Assembly (NCBI GenBank): GCA_036898135.1
Contig: CM072512.1
Span: forward strand, 36,821,272-36,885,271
Direction of reading: 5' to 3'
Source of the DNA: Oncomelania hupensis
Taxonomy: Eukaryota > Mollusca > Gastropoda > Littorinimorpha > Pomatiopsidae
DNA: 64,000 bases
Shown: in pieces, positions 22,866-34,147 of the stretch
Layout: every line of letters begins with the position of its first letter
How positions within the stretch are numbered: position 1 is the stretch's first letter
Position numbers and translations under genes: made by a program
The notes under the pieces: model-generated
Told to the model about the DNA's origin: nothing
Seen by the model: the letters and a program-made list of their open reading frames with translations, nothing else
Databases searched by the model: none

Positions 22866-23394
22866 AAACATACTTCATTTATTTAATGTAAATTACTTCA
22901 TCATGTCGTGTGAATAACTGCTTTAGCTCCTACTGAGCTCTGAATAACTGACAGTTTCTAAACAGAGCTTCTGAACTGTAAGCTAGTCTTGGTGATACGT
23001 TTGAATTTCCAAGATTTGCAGCTCTGGTTATTCAGTTGAGAACTGTATTGATTTTGAATTTGATCGTTTGTTGCTATTTGCTGCACATTGTTGTGGGAAA
23101 TCTGTTGATGTATAGTTCTGGTTTTTCAGTTCAACAAGGGAGGTATCTGTTAGTAAATACTGGGTTGGGGGTCTTGATAGGGGTGGAGGGTGGTTTAGCA
23201 CCCCATTGTCCTGTGTATGCTTGTTTGTTTGTTGAATAAAAGTATGATTGTCTATCTGGCATTTTGTGTTAGTTTTTTTTGTTTGAGTTTTTATCCCTTT
23301 CACTCGCTGACCTCGCGGAACTCACTCGGGTGACGTGACATTCGGGAACTTTAATCTATTTTCGTAATCGTAATCATTTTTTAAATTAGATTTC

Positions 23395-23605
23395 CTGACT
23401 TATCTGGAAATACTTTGAAATAGTTGAAGGGAGGGGTGGGGAATAGGTTCAGAACGAGCCAAATATCGGTCGGTCTGTCGGTCTTTCGGACCGTTTGACG
23501 TCATAACCACTGTACGAATTTTGACCTCACTTACACGTAACAATTACCTAGGTTAGTGGCCTGCATCCCGATCCATCTTATTTGCTCTATCGCAAAAGTC
23601 AACAT
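23395..23605. repeat. Dispersed repeat C, left part of interrupted copy
   Basis: TTATCTGGAAATACTTTGAA, CGGTCGGTCTGTCGG, CACTGTACGAATTTTGACC, TACCTAGGTTAGTGGCCTGC and TTTGCTCTATCGCAAAAGTC match, in the same order, 32188-32395 (TTATCTGGAAATACATTGAA, CACTGAACGGATTTTGATC, CCTAGGTAAATGGCCTAAATC, TTTGCTCTAAGGCCAAAGTC). The right part continues at 24626, after the inserted LINE. Confidence 0.7.
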
Positions 23606-24625
23606 TCAATTCAATTCAATTCAATAATTTATTTTAACGTCTTTTCACTTATGTGATTTTAGACCATACAGCCATTCTCACGCATGTACACAAACATATA
23701 ATATAACAATTTAAAGTTGAACGATAATCATACAAAATATCTAACATTACTACAGAAGTTTGCCAACTGCAGACTTGTAAATTATTCGGGCAATATCTAT
23801 TATTGCTGGACTATGCAACAAAATGTCAATTGATTCTTGACTATTTACATCGATATTCTTTTCCTTATATAACATAATTAAAATAGGACATTCATATAAC
23901 AGATGTTTAACAGATATTGGTTGTAAACAAGTACAAACTACGTCTTTTGAAAACTTGGTGTTCCATGAATTTACTCTTAGTTTATTAATTATTCTACACA
24001 AATGTCTTGGACAAGAAAATTTTTCATTCTTTCCATTGCTAGGTAAATTAGAATATATATTCTTTTCTAATAAAGATATTAATTCAAATACTGAAGGCTT
24101 TATATTATTATATGTAATAGTATCACCTAATTTCATTGCTCCTCGTTTAGCCAATTTATCAACTATATTATTCCAATAAATGCAGGTATGAGAAGGAATC
24201 CAACAAAAGGATACTCCAATACCTTTAGTTATAATATAATGTATTAAAGACTTAATTTCAAATAAAATATCTGTCCTCCTTTTACATGACCAATATTTCA
24301 AAGAATATAAAACTGATTTTGAATCTACACATAAAAGAATATTAAATAAAGCCAATGAAGAATTACAAATAATATTTAAAGCCATAAGGATTGCATACAA
24401 TTCTGCTGTAAATATTGAGATATTCTTACCAATATAATATGAACTTGATAATATGAAATATAATCGAACTTGGAAAAACGTGTTATGTGTTTGTGAAGTG
24501 TTGGAATGAAATGGTGTACCTTAGGTTTTTTTATTGAAATAAAACCATGTTCTGGGGTAAGTCATGAAAGTCAAGGAAGTCCTTCATCAGTAGTGATCAC
24601 CCAGCAACACCCAGGTTTGCGACAT
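23606..24625 (-). mobile_element. 5'-truncated LINE inserted in repeat C, TSD TCAACAT
   Basis: TCAACAT occurs at 23599-23605 and 24626-24632. Repeat C is continuous across the pair when compared with the copy near 32390, so this 1.02-kb segment is a clean insertion. Its 3' end (minus) reads GTCTAAAATCACATAAGTG, AAAAGACGTTAAAATAAATT and then (GAATT)n at 23606-23627. The last part can fold through GTCT/AGAC and carries GACGTTAA, the same layout as the hairpin tails elsewhere in the window. The element contains the RNase H fragment described separately. Confidence 0.75.
23750..24440 (-). pseudogene. LINE RNase H and C-terminal domain, AT-rich family
   Basis: The frame reads GKNISIFTAELYAILMALN (the conserved Glu-bearing helix of RNase H), LLCVDSKSVLYSL (third catalytic Asp) and GVSFCWIPSHTCIYWNN..VDKLAK (His and last Asp). 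It then has a C-terminal segment with CTC and KHLLYECP that matches the zinc-binding-like end of I/Jockey-group ORF2 proteins. The usual HxGIxGNE is degraded (HTCIYWNN) and the first catalytic Asp block lies outside the open frame. Codon use is strongly A/T, unlike the GC-rich LINE at 34.4 kb, so these are two different families. Reverse transcriptase is missing: a 5'-truncated insertion. Confidence 0.8.
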
Positions 24626-25020
24626 TCAACATCACTGGGGTCATGTTGTTTGTTAAACATCAAGTGCGCAATATCTCAAAACCGGCTGAAGCGTATTTTT
24701 TTAAAGAGGTTTTGTATGCAGGCACTTGAAATAATGGGCCAGTGTTCAGTAGCAGTCCGATTGTAGGTCAGTCCGTCGTCTGTCGGTCGGTCCGTCGCTC
24801 CCAATTTAACATTGTCGTTCAAAACACACCTTTTGCCTTATGTTAGGAATAAATTAACCAAAATTCTTCATTTTTGCATCTTGAACTACTGCTTAGAATG
24901 TTAGATCATTCGTATGTGTATTTTTTCAAAGGTCAAGGTACAGTAATTGCACTTCACCATTTTCTGAATAGGGTTTGCGCAGTATCTTTTTTTTTTTTTT
25001 AAATAATATTGCGCTTGCAG
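24626..25020. repeat. Dispersed repeat C, right part of interrupted copy
   Basis: It resumes at TCAACATCACTGGGGTCATG and continues GGCACTTGAAATAATGGGCC, AGTAGCAGTCCGATTGTAGG, GTCTGTCGG, CTCCCAATT, TTAGAATGTTAGATCATTCG and CAAAGGTCAAGGTACAG, colinear with 32400-32650. Confidence 0.7.
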
Positions 25021-25084
25021 ATTGTTATGACGTGGTCAGCTCATCGCCTTCACGTCCGGGGAAAAAAAATAACATTCTACGTTG

Positions 25085-25985
25085 ACACCACTTTACACAG
25101 ACAGCTTAAGAGACAATTTTGAGAGATTTTATTCGCTAACCCACAACTTTTTCATTTTGTTTATTCTAACTATTTATTAATTGGAAAATATACATCAAAA
25201 TACAACATCTTCATCCTACCTTTCTATTTCAATCTAATCGCCTAATCCAGAGAACTAAGAGGCTGAGAGCTGAGACAGAGAGCGGTAGAGATCACTCGTG
25301 CATTATCTTATATGTATATAAAATGGGAATCCAGTCTCAACTTTACACCTCACAACTTCATAATGATTGGTCAACTGTGCAAGTATGAATATTTATTTTT
25401 TTTAACATCTGTATGAACATGCGTTCGTTCTCTAATTAATAATATTAATTTCAAGGAACTTTCCAAAACCATCTCACTATCTCCTATTCTCCTTACACCA
25501 TTCTGTGGAGTTTCATTCACCACCTAACTGGCTAAGTGATGTTAAAGTAAAGGGGAAACAGAACTACATTAACCATACTCCACCTCTGTCCTCTAACTTT
25601 AATTAAAGATTACTGTCCCAAACTAATACATCTCTTCACTACCTACCTTATCACTTTCAAGCACACACCTATCATCAAAACAACTAACACAATTCTAAAT
25701 TACTATTATAGCATTTGCATTTGTAATCCTCTTCACATCTCTTAGTGTTTAACAATCTATTGTACAACTAGCTCCATCAATCAAACCTATCAATGTCTTC
25801 ATTTATATTTATACTTCACAAACATCCTTTATAACCCACTTCCATAATCGACAATTATGTTTCTTGTTTTACTTCCTGTTTCCTTTTTTAATTTTACAAA
25901 ACCTAAAACAATTTCTGACATTACCACCACCACTTTTAATTACCTATCTCAACAGTTCATTTATTTTCCGTCTCCTTAGTTTGGA
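25085..25985. other. G-poor, strand-asymmetric AT-rich block
   Basis: On the plus strand G is strikingly scarce while C is common (for example CACTACCTACCTTATCACTT and ACATTACCACCACCACTTTT), for about 900 bp. No frame, RNA gene or terminal repeat recognised. The asymmetry ends near 25985 where G returns. Confidence 0.5.
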
Positions 25986-26155
25986 TACGCTCGGCGCTAA
26001 TTACGTTTTCGTTGTTATAACCTCTTATTATCAACACTAATACAGACTTCTTTGTATCCAAACCAATAAGCTCTTTGTCCAAACTAAGCAGTTCCAGCAA
26101 CTGTAATACGCTTCTCAAAATTATTAAAACGTTGCATCAATTCCAACGACTGTGG

Positions 26156-26619
26156 CAGTGGTGTTCTTAGGATTAGAGGGCAATAGGACAAAATGTCCTA
26201 AATCATAAAACTATTCGGACATCATGTTTTCCTTGACTACATAAAAAGCAATAGGACATTCAGATTGTGAATGCTGAACTGATTGTGCGAGTTCTTTAAG
26301 ATCGTTGCAGAGGAAGTATGGTGTCGGTTATGTTCCCTTTCAAAAGTGTCGAGAGTTGCGGTTTTGTGTGTTCGACGGAATGTACTAAAGAGCGATAATG
26401 GGTAGCATTGTCCACTATTCAAACTCGTTTTAACGGCTTTGACACTCCAGTTTGTACAGATGTTTCTTGCAGCGACCGCTCTAGTGCATAATACTATCGG
26501 ACAATGACCGCTAATTTCGCAATAGAATCGGACATTTGACGGGACACAGGTGTTTGCATTCGGTCATTTTCCAAACGAATCGGACCATGACCGATGTCCG
26601 AGGCCTCGGGACATCACTG
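26156..26619. mobile_element. hAT-like non-autonomous DNA transposon, 5-bp TSD
   Basis: TGTGG flanks both sides (26151-26155 and 26620-26624). The termini are CAGTGGTGTTCTTAGGATTAG at the left and, inverted at the right, CAGTGATGTCCCGAGGCC. Inside both ends are repeated subterminal motifs of the AATAGGACA / ATCGGACA type (about 26185, 26213, 26250, 26495, 26525, 26580), such as hAT transposases bind. A 464-bp length and no transposase make it a MITE. A 5-bp duplication with CAGTG ends fits the hAT5-type group better than classical 8-bp hATs. This assignment is inference. Confidence 0.65.
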
Positions 26620-26639
26620 TGTGGTACGTTTCTAACATA

Positions 26640-27175
26640 GTCTGAAAACCATAATTTTGATTCTGTCACCTTGTTCAGACCGTGGCTTACTGTTCCTTGT
26701 TTTCCTTTAAAGTCCTTAAATCCCAGTCACAACAACACTGCAAGAACATTTATCGTTTTGCCTTCTCTCAAACAAGACATGGCCGAATTTTTATTTCTTT
26801 TTTTTTTGTTTTACAATGCGAATAAGTTAATTAGTAAGCTTACTCATCCTTTCAGATTAATCATATTTGCACTTCCTCATAGGTCAAAGTCGCCGAGGCA
26901 CATGTGGTTTTTTTAAAACACGTTTTGCGCTGAACCTCAAAACTGGCTCCACAGATATTGCTAATTTGTTTTTTGCTTGCTAATAGTTTAGGTAGTAACC
27001 AATCGTTTCTTATGTAATGTTTGCTTTGTAAGGATGAAACCCCAGACGGAACAGCTTCTCGAAAAGTAACACTTTTCATAATGTTGGTTTTCAGCTAGCT
27101 ATGTGTGTGGCTCTGGAAATACATCTGAAATGCCTTGCCATCTTGGTTTGATTTTCTGTATTTCTTTGCAAATTC
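26640..27175. repeat. Dispersed repeat C, further copy
   Basis: TTGCACTTCCTCATAGGTCAA, CTTGCTAATAGTTTAGGTAG, CGAAAAGTAACACTTTTCATAATG, GGTTTTCAGCTAGCTATGTG, CTGGAAATACATCTGAAATG and GCCATCTTGGTTTG match the 3' half of the copy at 32640-32880. The limits are uncertain. Confidence 0.55.
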
Positions 27176-27180
27176 CTTTA

Positions 27181-27310
27181 GGGGTGTCGGATAGCGTAGT
27201 GGATGGAGCACTCGCTACTGTGTCGCAATTTAAGCACCGTCCAGTGCGTTTAGCACTTGGATGGGTGACTGCAAAACGTGAAGCGACAAATAACAACGCC
27301 CCCAGTTGAC
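27181..27310 (+). mobile_element. 5S rRNA-related SINE
   Basis: TTTAAGCACCGTC, GTTTAG and CACTTGGATGGGTGACTGC (27228-27272) closely follow the internal-promoter half of eukaryotic 5S rRNA (consensus AAGTTAAGCACCGTC, GTTAGTACTTGGATGGGTGACCGC) in correct order and spacing. The 5' part GGATAGCGTAGTGGATGGAG (from 27189) is not 5S and looks like a degraded box-A region. There is no 5S 3' end, so this is a Pol III-type SINE head, not a 5S gene. The downstream body is CAAATAACAACGCCCCCAG...CTGAGTACCTACCTGC. Confidence 0.6.
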
Positions 27311-27359
27311 TCAACTGTGACTGAGTACCTACCTGCAGACACGGCAGCAAAATTCCAGA

Positions 27360-28500
27360 CAACTTTAATTTTACTTTTCTTGTTTAAAATAATAAAATAT
27401 ACATCAGAGCTATTGAAAACTACTAAAAACAGACAGATTTATTGCTTCTTGGAACTGCAGGGGCTTCAAATACAGCGAAAACGACAAAAATCACACAGTC
27501 AGTTAAACTCTTATAACTGTTTTACTGTAAGTGTTAGCCTATTTCTGTTTTCTGCAGCTAATTAGTGTTAGGTTTATACATAAAATTTCGTTTTATTGTA
27601 CACCTATGTGCAAAATATGATATTAGGTGCCTTTATTTCAATATTTTATTTAGGGGGTATACATCACTAATCCAATCAAAAAATATTAAGAACTAAACCT
27701 TATCACCTGAGAAAACGTAAAAGTGAAGAAATATATATATAAAATAAGAATGCAAAATTTTAAGTAATTATCTTTAACCGTTTTTGAGTTATAAGGATTT
27801 ATATGTCATGCGCCAAGTAAAAAAAAGAAGTACGGAGAAAAATGAAAAAAACAACAACTTGTAATTGTACTCACACATAAACGCTTGCATAAAACACATA
27901 TTTTTGACGATCGAACGCTTTTGGGCATGATAGAAAAGAGATTTCTCCACATTAAACTGCCCAAAACCAAAAATGTAAAAAAAAAAAAAAAATGACAATT
28001 ATCACTGCCGTGTCTGCCCTTAAGGGTGGGGAAGGTAAAGCAGAGAGGGAGAGAGATGGGCATCACCCTCATTACGCTGGCCCAAGATAAGTGTGATCTC
28101 CAACATCACGCTCCCGTACGGTCACAAGGCTATGGGACTACCTTTACCTTTACCTTTTTTTTTTATTCCTTTAGTTGTTTGTTTGTTTCTTCCTTTTTTT
28201 GTTTCATTTACTCGTTTTAAAAAAAGAGCATTTTATATACCCTTTATGGTTTTTCTTTCATTTTTTCATCCTTTTTATATGTTCTTTACGATTGCTTGTT
28301 TCCCTGGTTTTGTTTTGTTTTCTTTTGTTGCTTTATTCGTTTCTATCTTTAAAAAATAAAAGAATTCTGTTCAACGCTTTCCTCTATTTTATTTCTGTAA
28401 TTATTTAATCTCTTTTGTAGCTACTTTTGTCTTCCTTTTTCCTTTATTTCTTTCGTTTGTCTTTCTTTTGCTTCCTTTTTTAAAATTCTTCCTTTATTAT
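27360..28500. other. AT-rich unclassified sequence
   Basis: T-rich, low complexity in 28150-28500 (TTTCCTTTTT, TTCTTTTG). Its Phe-rich frames are compositional artefacts. No gene found. Confidence 0.45.
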
Positions 28501-28615
28501 AACAACAACAACAATAATAATAATAAAACTTTCTTTCTTTTCTTCTGCCGATTTTTTTGTAATTAATCCAAACGTAACCAGATGCGTGTTCTTGCTCAAT
28601 TTAGTTATTAAAGGA

Positions 28616-28770
<155 letters not shown>

Positions 28771-28892
28771 CATTCCACCAGCCCTTTACTTTACAATAAC
28801 GCATCCGCTGACTCTGTATTCTAATTTATCCAACCCCCGTTCACCAAAACAAAATAGAATAAAAACATCATTATAAAATAATTACAAAACAC

Positions 28893-29198
28893 ATACATAT
28901 AAAATGCCTACAGTGCTAAATAATTATTCCATAGAAAGCCCTAGTGACCATTTGGCAGAAAGCGTCCAATATCCCGAAACTGACCTAACAGACCCCATAC
29001 ACAAACAAGGAGTTCGGGGAGTTTTCAAGAAAAAGGGTAGGTGATTGGTCTAGCCGAAAAGATTTTAGATTGATAGAACAGAGTAGGAACGAGAAAGAAC
29101 AAATGAGGATGACAGAAATAGTGGAAATTTAAAGCATAAAATTTCCACAAAGTGGGGATACTATTTACACAGAAACCCCAGGCACCGAAACGGGGTAT
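28893..29198 (-). repeat. Dispersed repeat B, copy 2
   Basis: Reverse complement counterpart of 12290-12612 with matching block order from GTATCCCCACTTTG to GTAGGCATTTTAT. The 3' end on minus abuts the TA-rich tract at 28740-28890. Confidence 0.65.
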
Positions 29199-29204
29199 AT
29201 ATAT

Positions 29205-30280
29205 GTAAAGAAAAAAAGAATGACACGGAAATAAATAAATAAAGAATGCATACAAGGGAAAAAGTTGAGCGAAGTGGAGAGACAGACAGAGAGTGTCAAA
29301 AGTAAAGAAGAAAAAAACATGATAGAAAGAAAGTCTGACGAAGAAGTGGGTTAAAACAAAGAAAAAGAAAGGAGTACAATATAAAGATTATGTAATTATG
29401 CATACTATTTGCATATGATTAAATATGATCAAGGAAATAATAAAATGGAATGCTTTACAAATTGATTTTAAAAAAAACAACAAACATAAATCACAAACAA
29501 AATATTTAAAAGCACACAAATAAGTTAATTTTCCTCTTCTTTTTATTTTGCTTTTAAATATAATTTATACCACCAAAGACTTTTATTTAAAATATTTACT
29601 GCGGTAGAGTAAAACAAAATACAAATATCAATAAACAACGATTATGTTCCTTTTCTGTATTGTATTATTGTGTAAATTGTGAACGCATTAATTATTGTCT
29701 AGCAGAAAAAAGAAAAACCAATAAAGGAAATAAAATTACATTGCATTAAAATAATTAAAACTGCATTGTAATGGAAATAAAAATAAAATGGAATGTTAAA
29801 AAAGAAATGTATAATAAGAACACACATAAAAATTCTAAAGCAATAACTTTTTAAAAAAAATCATTGCTCTCAAGATAAAAGCACACATTTTTTGGTTTTA
29901 TAGAAAACCTTTATCAAATATTACAACAAGTCAAAACTTAAAAATCCAATATAACAATTTAAGTGAACTAAATTACTCTTTTGAAAAAAGAAAAAAAGTG
30001 GCGTTAACTAAACGACGAGATTGGCTTACCTTAAAACTTGAGAATGTTTGATGAGTTGTTCCAACAAGCTGCAGTGTTCTTGGATTGATGACAGACGTCT
30101 ACTGTTGCGTGTTTGCAGGTGGTTGTAGGCTAGTTGCAGCACAGTTTTTCAGCTAATAAATCGATCTGTCATAAAACTTTTAGTTCGTCCTCAGAAGTCT
30201 TTAACAGGAAGATGTTGTGCTTTGTTTTTCTTACCAGATCCTCTCTAGCGGTAACACTGATTGTGTAAACTATTTTCAAA
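29205..30280. other. Very AT-rich sequence, no gene recognised
   Basis: 29390-30000 is dominated by A and T with AAAATAAA runs. Nothing coding. A donor-like AGG|GTGAGT lies at 30284-30292 on plus, but no exon could be tied to it. Confidence 0.45.
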
Positions 30281-30544
30281 TGCAGGGTGAGTTTTCATCT
30301 CCTTTCTTTAACCACCGCTAAAATGTTGAAATCCTTGCTTTTTTTTCCCACTTATCTTCTTTTCGACAAAAATTGTCCGAACTTATTAACAAAGTGTTCT
30401 TATTATTTTCAGCATGAAGAATTGCCCTTTATTTTCCTTCTTCTTCTCTTTCTCTCTCTTTTAAAAAAAATTGGTGTTCACGTATTGGAAAAGTCAAAAA
30501 ATAGCCCCCCAAAGTGCTTTTTGTCCTGTCGTCTGCGCCTGGTC

Positions 30545-30800
30545 CAGAATGGCTGAAAAAAGAGCGAGCTAGTGTGATGCGCGCGCCTCTCACTCACGTT
30601 CGGGGCTGTCTGCTCGATGGTCTACGGCGGAGCCGGTTTCGGCGGGGTGCTTTTCATGTCTCTGGTGAGAAAGAGTAGGCGATGCGGATTCCGGACCTAA
30701 AGTTCGTAGGCGATGATGTAGACGTCAGCTTAGGCTTTGCACAGGACACGCATTAATGTGGGCGGGCGTCGGGATGACGCAGAGGGACAGGAGAAATATC
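30545..30800. promoter_or_regulatory. CpG-rich island-like segment
   Basis: GCGCGCGCC, CGTTCGGGG, ACGGCGGAGCCGG, TTTCGGCGGGG, GGGCGGGCGTCGGGATGACG and a GACGTCA half-CRE (30731-30737) fall within about 250 bp, in a neighbourhood that is otherwise AT-rich and CpG-poor. It could be a promoter/first-exon region or a GC-rich element. No TATA box, start codon or splice pattern is convincing. Confidence 0.3.
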
Positions 30801-31167
30801 TTGCCATGTGTATGAGATGGAGCAGGCGATTTTTGAGAGCATCAGAGACGCACGTGTTGGATCCATAGTCTACTTCGAGTGTGGAGCCTGTACTCGAGCA
30901 ATCTCTGACACCGAGTATGAGCTAATTATCGCTGCCGTATTTTTTGCATGCAAAATACTACTACTACACACGAATGCAAATTTGGGGCAGCCGAAGTAAC
31001 GCAAAACGTAACGGCGTTGGCCGTCATAAATATGACTAGTCCCTTTAGTACTCAGTAACATGATAATTTTAACTTGTAGGCGGCAGATTCAACAGACGTT
31101 TTCATGGAGATTTTAGTAACATCACAAGTGAGCGTTGTCGCAAGTCGTGATGATGGAGGCAGCTGCA

Positions 31168-31182
31168 CGGTGGTGGTGGTGG

Positions 31183-31240
<58 letters not shown>
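31168..31240. repeat. (GGT)n(GAT)n microsatellite
   Basis: Short GGT run then about 58 bp GAT. The poly-His minus frame is an artefact. Confidence 0.97.
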
Positions 31241-31242
<2 letters not shown>

Positions 31243-32184
31243 CCCATTACCCATTTATTGCCGGTGCATCCATCCATATGTAACGAAATGTTCAGCACAT
31301 ACAGACAAACAATAGGTACAGAAAATGACAAAGAAAGACACACAAGGTGGATTTGGGGTGCGATGAAGAATTGAGACCAAGATATGTCGATCATAACTGG
31401 GGCGGGCATTCTGCTAGTAAATGTTGGCTCACAATTAAACATTTACAGTTAGATTTGGATGGCTCAGTTGTTCATAGCGTCATGCAGGGCCAAGCTTTGC
31501 TACATGTGTGCGTCTTGGGCGGTTTTGACTTCAATCCAAAATTTTAACCGACCGGCGAATTGAACAACTCTTTGAGCGGATGAGTGCGCTCTATAAGAAC
31601 AATAATAGTGTCACTATTTCTGCAATGTATTTCAATGCAATAAGTTGACCTCAGGCCCTTAAATGTCGCTTCTGCGCAGCGCATGACGATTATTACGGTA
31701 GGCATTCCCATTTGCGGTGAGCTCCCAATTGCGGACACGTACCTGTTCAGACGCCATTATAGTTTGCTGCCCAAACATTTCTTTTCTAATAGTTTCTATG
31801 CGATGGACCTACCTTAATCGCTGTATTTTTTTTCTCAGAAATATTGCAATATACCTTATGGTTGATTAGATTTTTCTTTTAATTCAGTAATTTGGACAGT
31901 TACGATCGAGGTCAACAAATTATCCGCACTTGGGGATAGGATATCTAACATAAGTTCTTTATCGTGCGCTACTCCGGAGTTTTGGATGCCAAACTCTACC
32001 GATGGGCCGGCCATCCTCAAACTAATCAACACCCGACTCTTTTTAACCGCACTCATAAGAGAAGTTTGTTGTTGTTTTTTAACCGCACACCCAAGAGAAT
32101 TGTTTTGTTGTTTTTTTCAATGTGGCATGATGTCAACAACGGCTTGCCAGCAAATTTATCACTTGTACACTCCTCCATACCCCA

Positions 32185-32895
32185 CACCCATTATCTGGAA
32201 ATACATTGAAACAATCTGATAGAATCGGATGGAGCCAAATGTCAGTCGTTGGGTCGGTCAGTGTCTCTCGGTCGGGACGTTGAAAATCATTTCTCAAGAA
32301 CCACTGAACGGATTTTGATCACACTTCATAGGAACATTGCCTAGGTAAATGGCCTAAATCCCGTCACATCATGTTTGCTCTAAGGCCAAAGTCAATGTCA
32401 TTGGAGTCATTTTGGGATAAAGGGACTTCAAATTATGGGCCATCCTTTAGTAGCACTCCGGTTGCAGGATAGTCTGTCGGCTCGGCAGCTCCCAATTGCA
32501 ATTTTGGGTTCAAAACAAGAACAGCGAAAACGAAATTCATCATTTTTAGTTTGTGCAAACTTTACCTACAGTGTACTGCTAAGCATGTTGGATCTTTCGA
32601 ATGTGTACTTTCTCGAAGATCAAGGTCATGGTGCTTCATCATTTCCTGTTCACGTTTTACGATTATCTAAAAATTGGCTGAACCGATTTTCATCATTTTT
32701 GGTTAGCAGATACTTCAGATCATGGCCAATCATTCCTTATTTACCCTCTGTTACGTTAGGAGAAAGCCGAGTCACAACACGGCCACGAAAATGAACACTT
32801 TCGAAAATGCTTATTTTTTGGCTATGTGTGGGACTGTCTGAAAATACATTTGAATGGTTTGCCATCTTTTTTTCTTGTAATTTAAGCCCAAACAA
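32185..32895. repeat. Dispersed repeat C, most complete copy
   Basis: Contiguous from TTATCTGGAAATACATTG to TGGTTTGCCATC. It includes CACTGAACGGATTTTGATCA and TGGCTGAACCGATTTTCATC, two copies of an AACCGATTTTcATC-type phrase, and the colinear blocks used to identify the copies at 20.1, 23.4/24.6 and 26.7 kb. About 700 bp with no open frame. Non-coding dispersed family, class undetermined. Confidence 0.7.
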
Positions 32896-33028
32896 TTGTC
32901 TGCTTATGGTATCCCGGCCGACTCTAATTATTTGGCCCAAACCTAAACTTTTGGGGGGAATCGTCTGGAAAAAATTTCAAAAAAGCCCAAAAAATCGCCT
33001 TCAAGATGTAAAAGGGTTTTAAAAAAAA

Positions 33029-33078
33029 AGAAGAAGAAGAAGAAGAAGAAGAAGAAGAAGAAGAAGAAGAAGAAGAAG
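33029..33078. repeat. (GAA)n microsatellite
   Basis: About 50 bp pure AAG/GAA. Confidence 0.97.
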
Positions 33079-33964
33079 CCGACCTGACGACTTTTTTTGT
33101 TTTCCTGTGTTACCGTAAACAGACAAGTTTTTTTTGGGGGGTGGCCTTATCACAACGTAATGACAATGTGATTATGAGTAAACATCTACATTTACGTTAG
33201 GCCCTGGGTATGTGAAGTGCAAAACAACGTCATTAGACATCGCTCACCGGCTATTAAGAACTCATTAATAATTAAACTGTTTTAAAAAAAAATGGTCACT
33301 TATATCGATTTAGAAAGCAGAATTTGATACCGACTATGGCGCAAACGTATGCAAAGTGCATCACCATGCATATTAATTGCACGATGCGTCGTGGTAGGGA
33401 GGGGGAAGGGGGGGAAGGAGGAGTGCCAACCATAAGGGGAAGGGGGATGCATGGGAGGGTATGTGTGGGGAAGAGAGTTTGCATTGGGCGTTTTGAACTG
33501 AGTGGGTGAGATGATGTGAGGTCGTTGAGTCTCGTGGGTGAATGCGAGGAGTTAGTGTGTTGTTGCATGTGTATTTGTGTTAACCAATGTCCCAAATGGA
33601 AGACATAAAGAGGAGGTGTAATGTATTGAATATCACGCACGCGCTGGTGGTGGAAATGTCGACAGGTTGGCGACTACCACTTGGCCTGTGAACCCATACA
33701 CAGAGAGAGACAGAAACACACAGACAGGCAGACAAAGCGTACTAAAAATCAGACAATTCAAAGGTCCATTAAAATTAGTTCACGTAAGGATATGAGAATT
33801 GGGAAAACTGTAGAACTGAACTGCGGTACTGTCTTGGGCTCGTTCGCTTATTGTGCCCACTGCGAGTACGACTCGAGTAGCTTTTTGAGCTGGAAAGTGA
33901 GTTGGTAGGAACAATAAGCACTGTATTGTATTATATTGTAGGCTACGTGATTTGACAAGTTAGT

Positions 33965-34015
33965 CATTGTTTATAGGGTCTAGCGGACTGCAAAGAGCCG
34001 ATTCAGGACCACAAC
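33965..34015 (+). repeat. Dispersed repeat D, copy 1
   Basis: ATTGTTTATAGGGTCTAGCGGACTGCAAAGAGCCGATTCAGGACCACAACG recurs inverted at 57770-57830 (CCAGCGGACTGCAAAGAGCC, GAATCAGGACTAC) and in part at 44225-44255 (TTTATAGGGTCCAGCGGAT). A short non-coding family. Confidence 0.6.
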
Positions 34016-34077
34016 GTGCTTGAAAGAGAACTCGCACCCGATCAGTATAAAAGTAGAGCAGGTCATCATGAGGATGT

Positions 34078-34134
34078 TTGTCCCCTATACACACCGTGTC
34101 CGGGGACGTTAATTTAGAAAACGAAACGAAACGA
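34078..34134 (+). mobile_element. Tail-only retroposon (57 bp) with 10-bp TSD
   Basis: ATGAGGATGT occurs at 34068-34077 and 34135-34144. The 57 bp between hold only the hairpin GTCCCC...GGGGAC (34080-34085, 34102-34107), GTTAATTTAG and an (AACGA)n tail. The insert starts two bases before the stem. Its right target duplication abuts the SINE head at 34148. Confidence 0.75.
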
Positions 34135-34147
34135 ATGAGGATGTCGT

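Noticed and set aside
27228..27272. 5S rRNA gene
   Set aside because: Only the middle promoter part matches. Both ends of 5S are missing.
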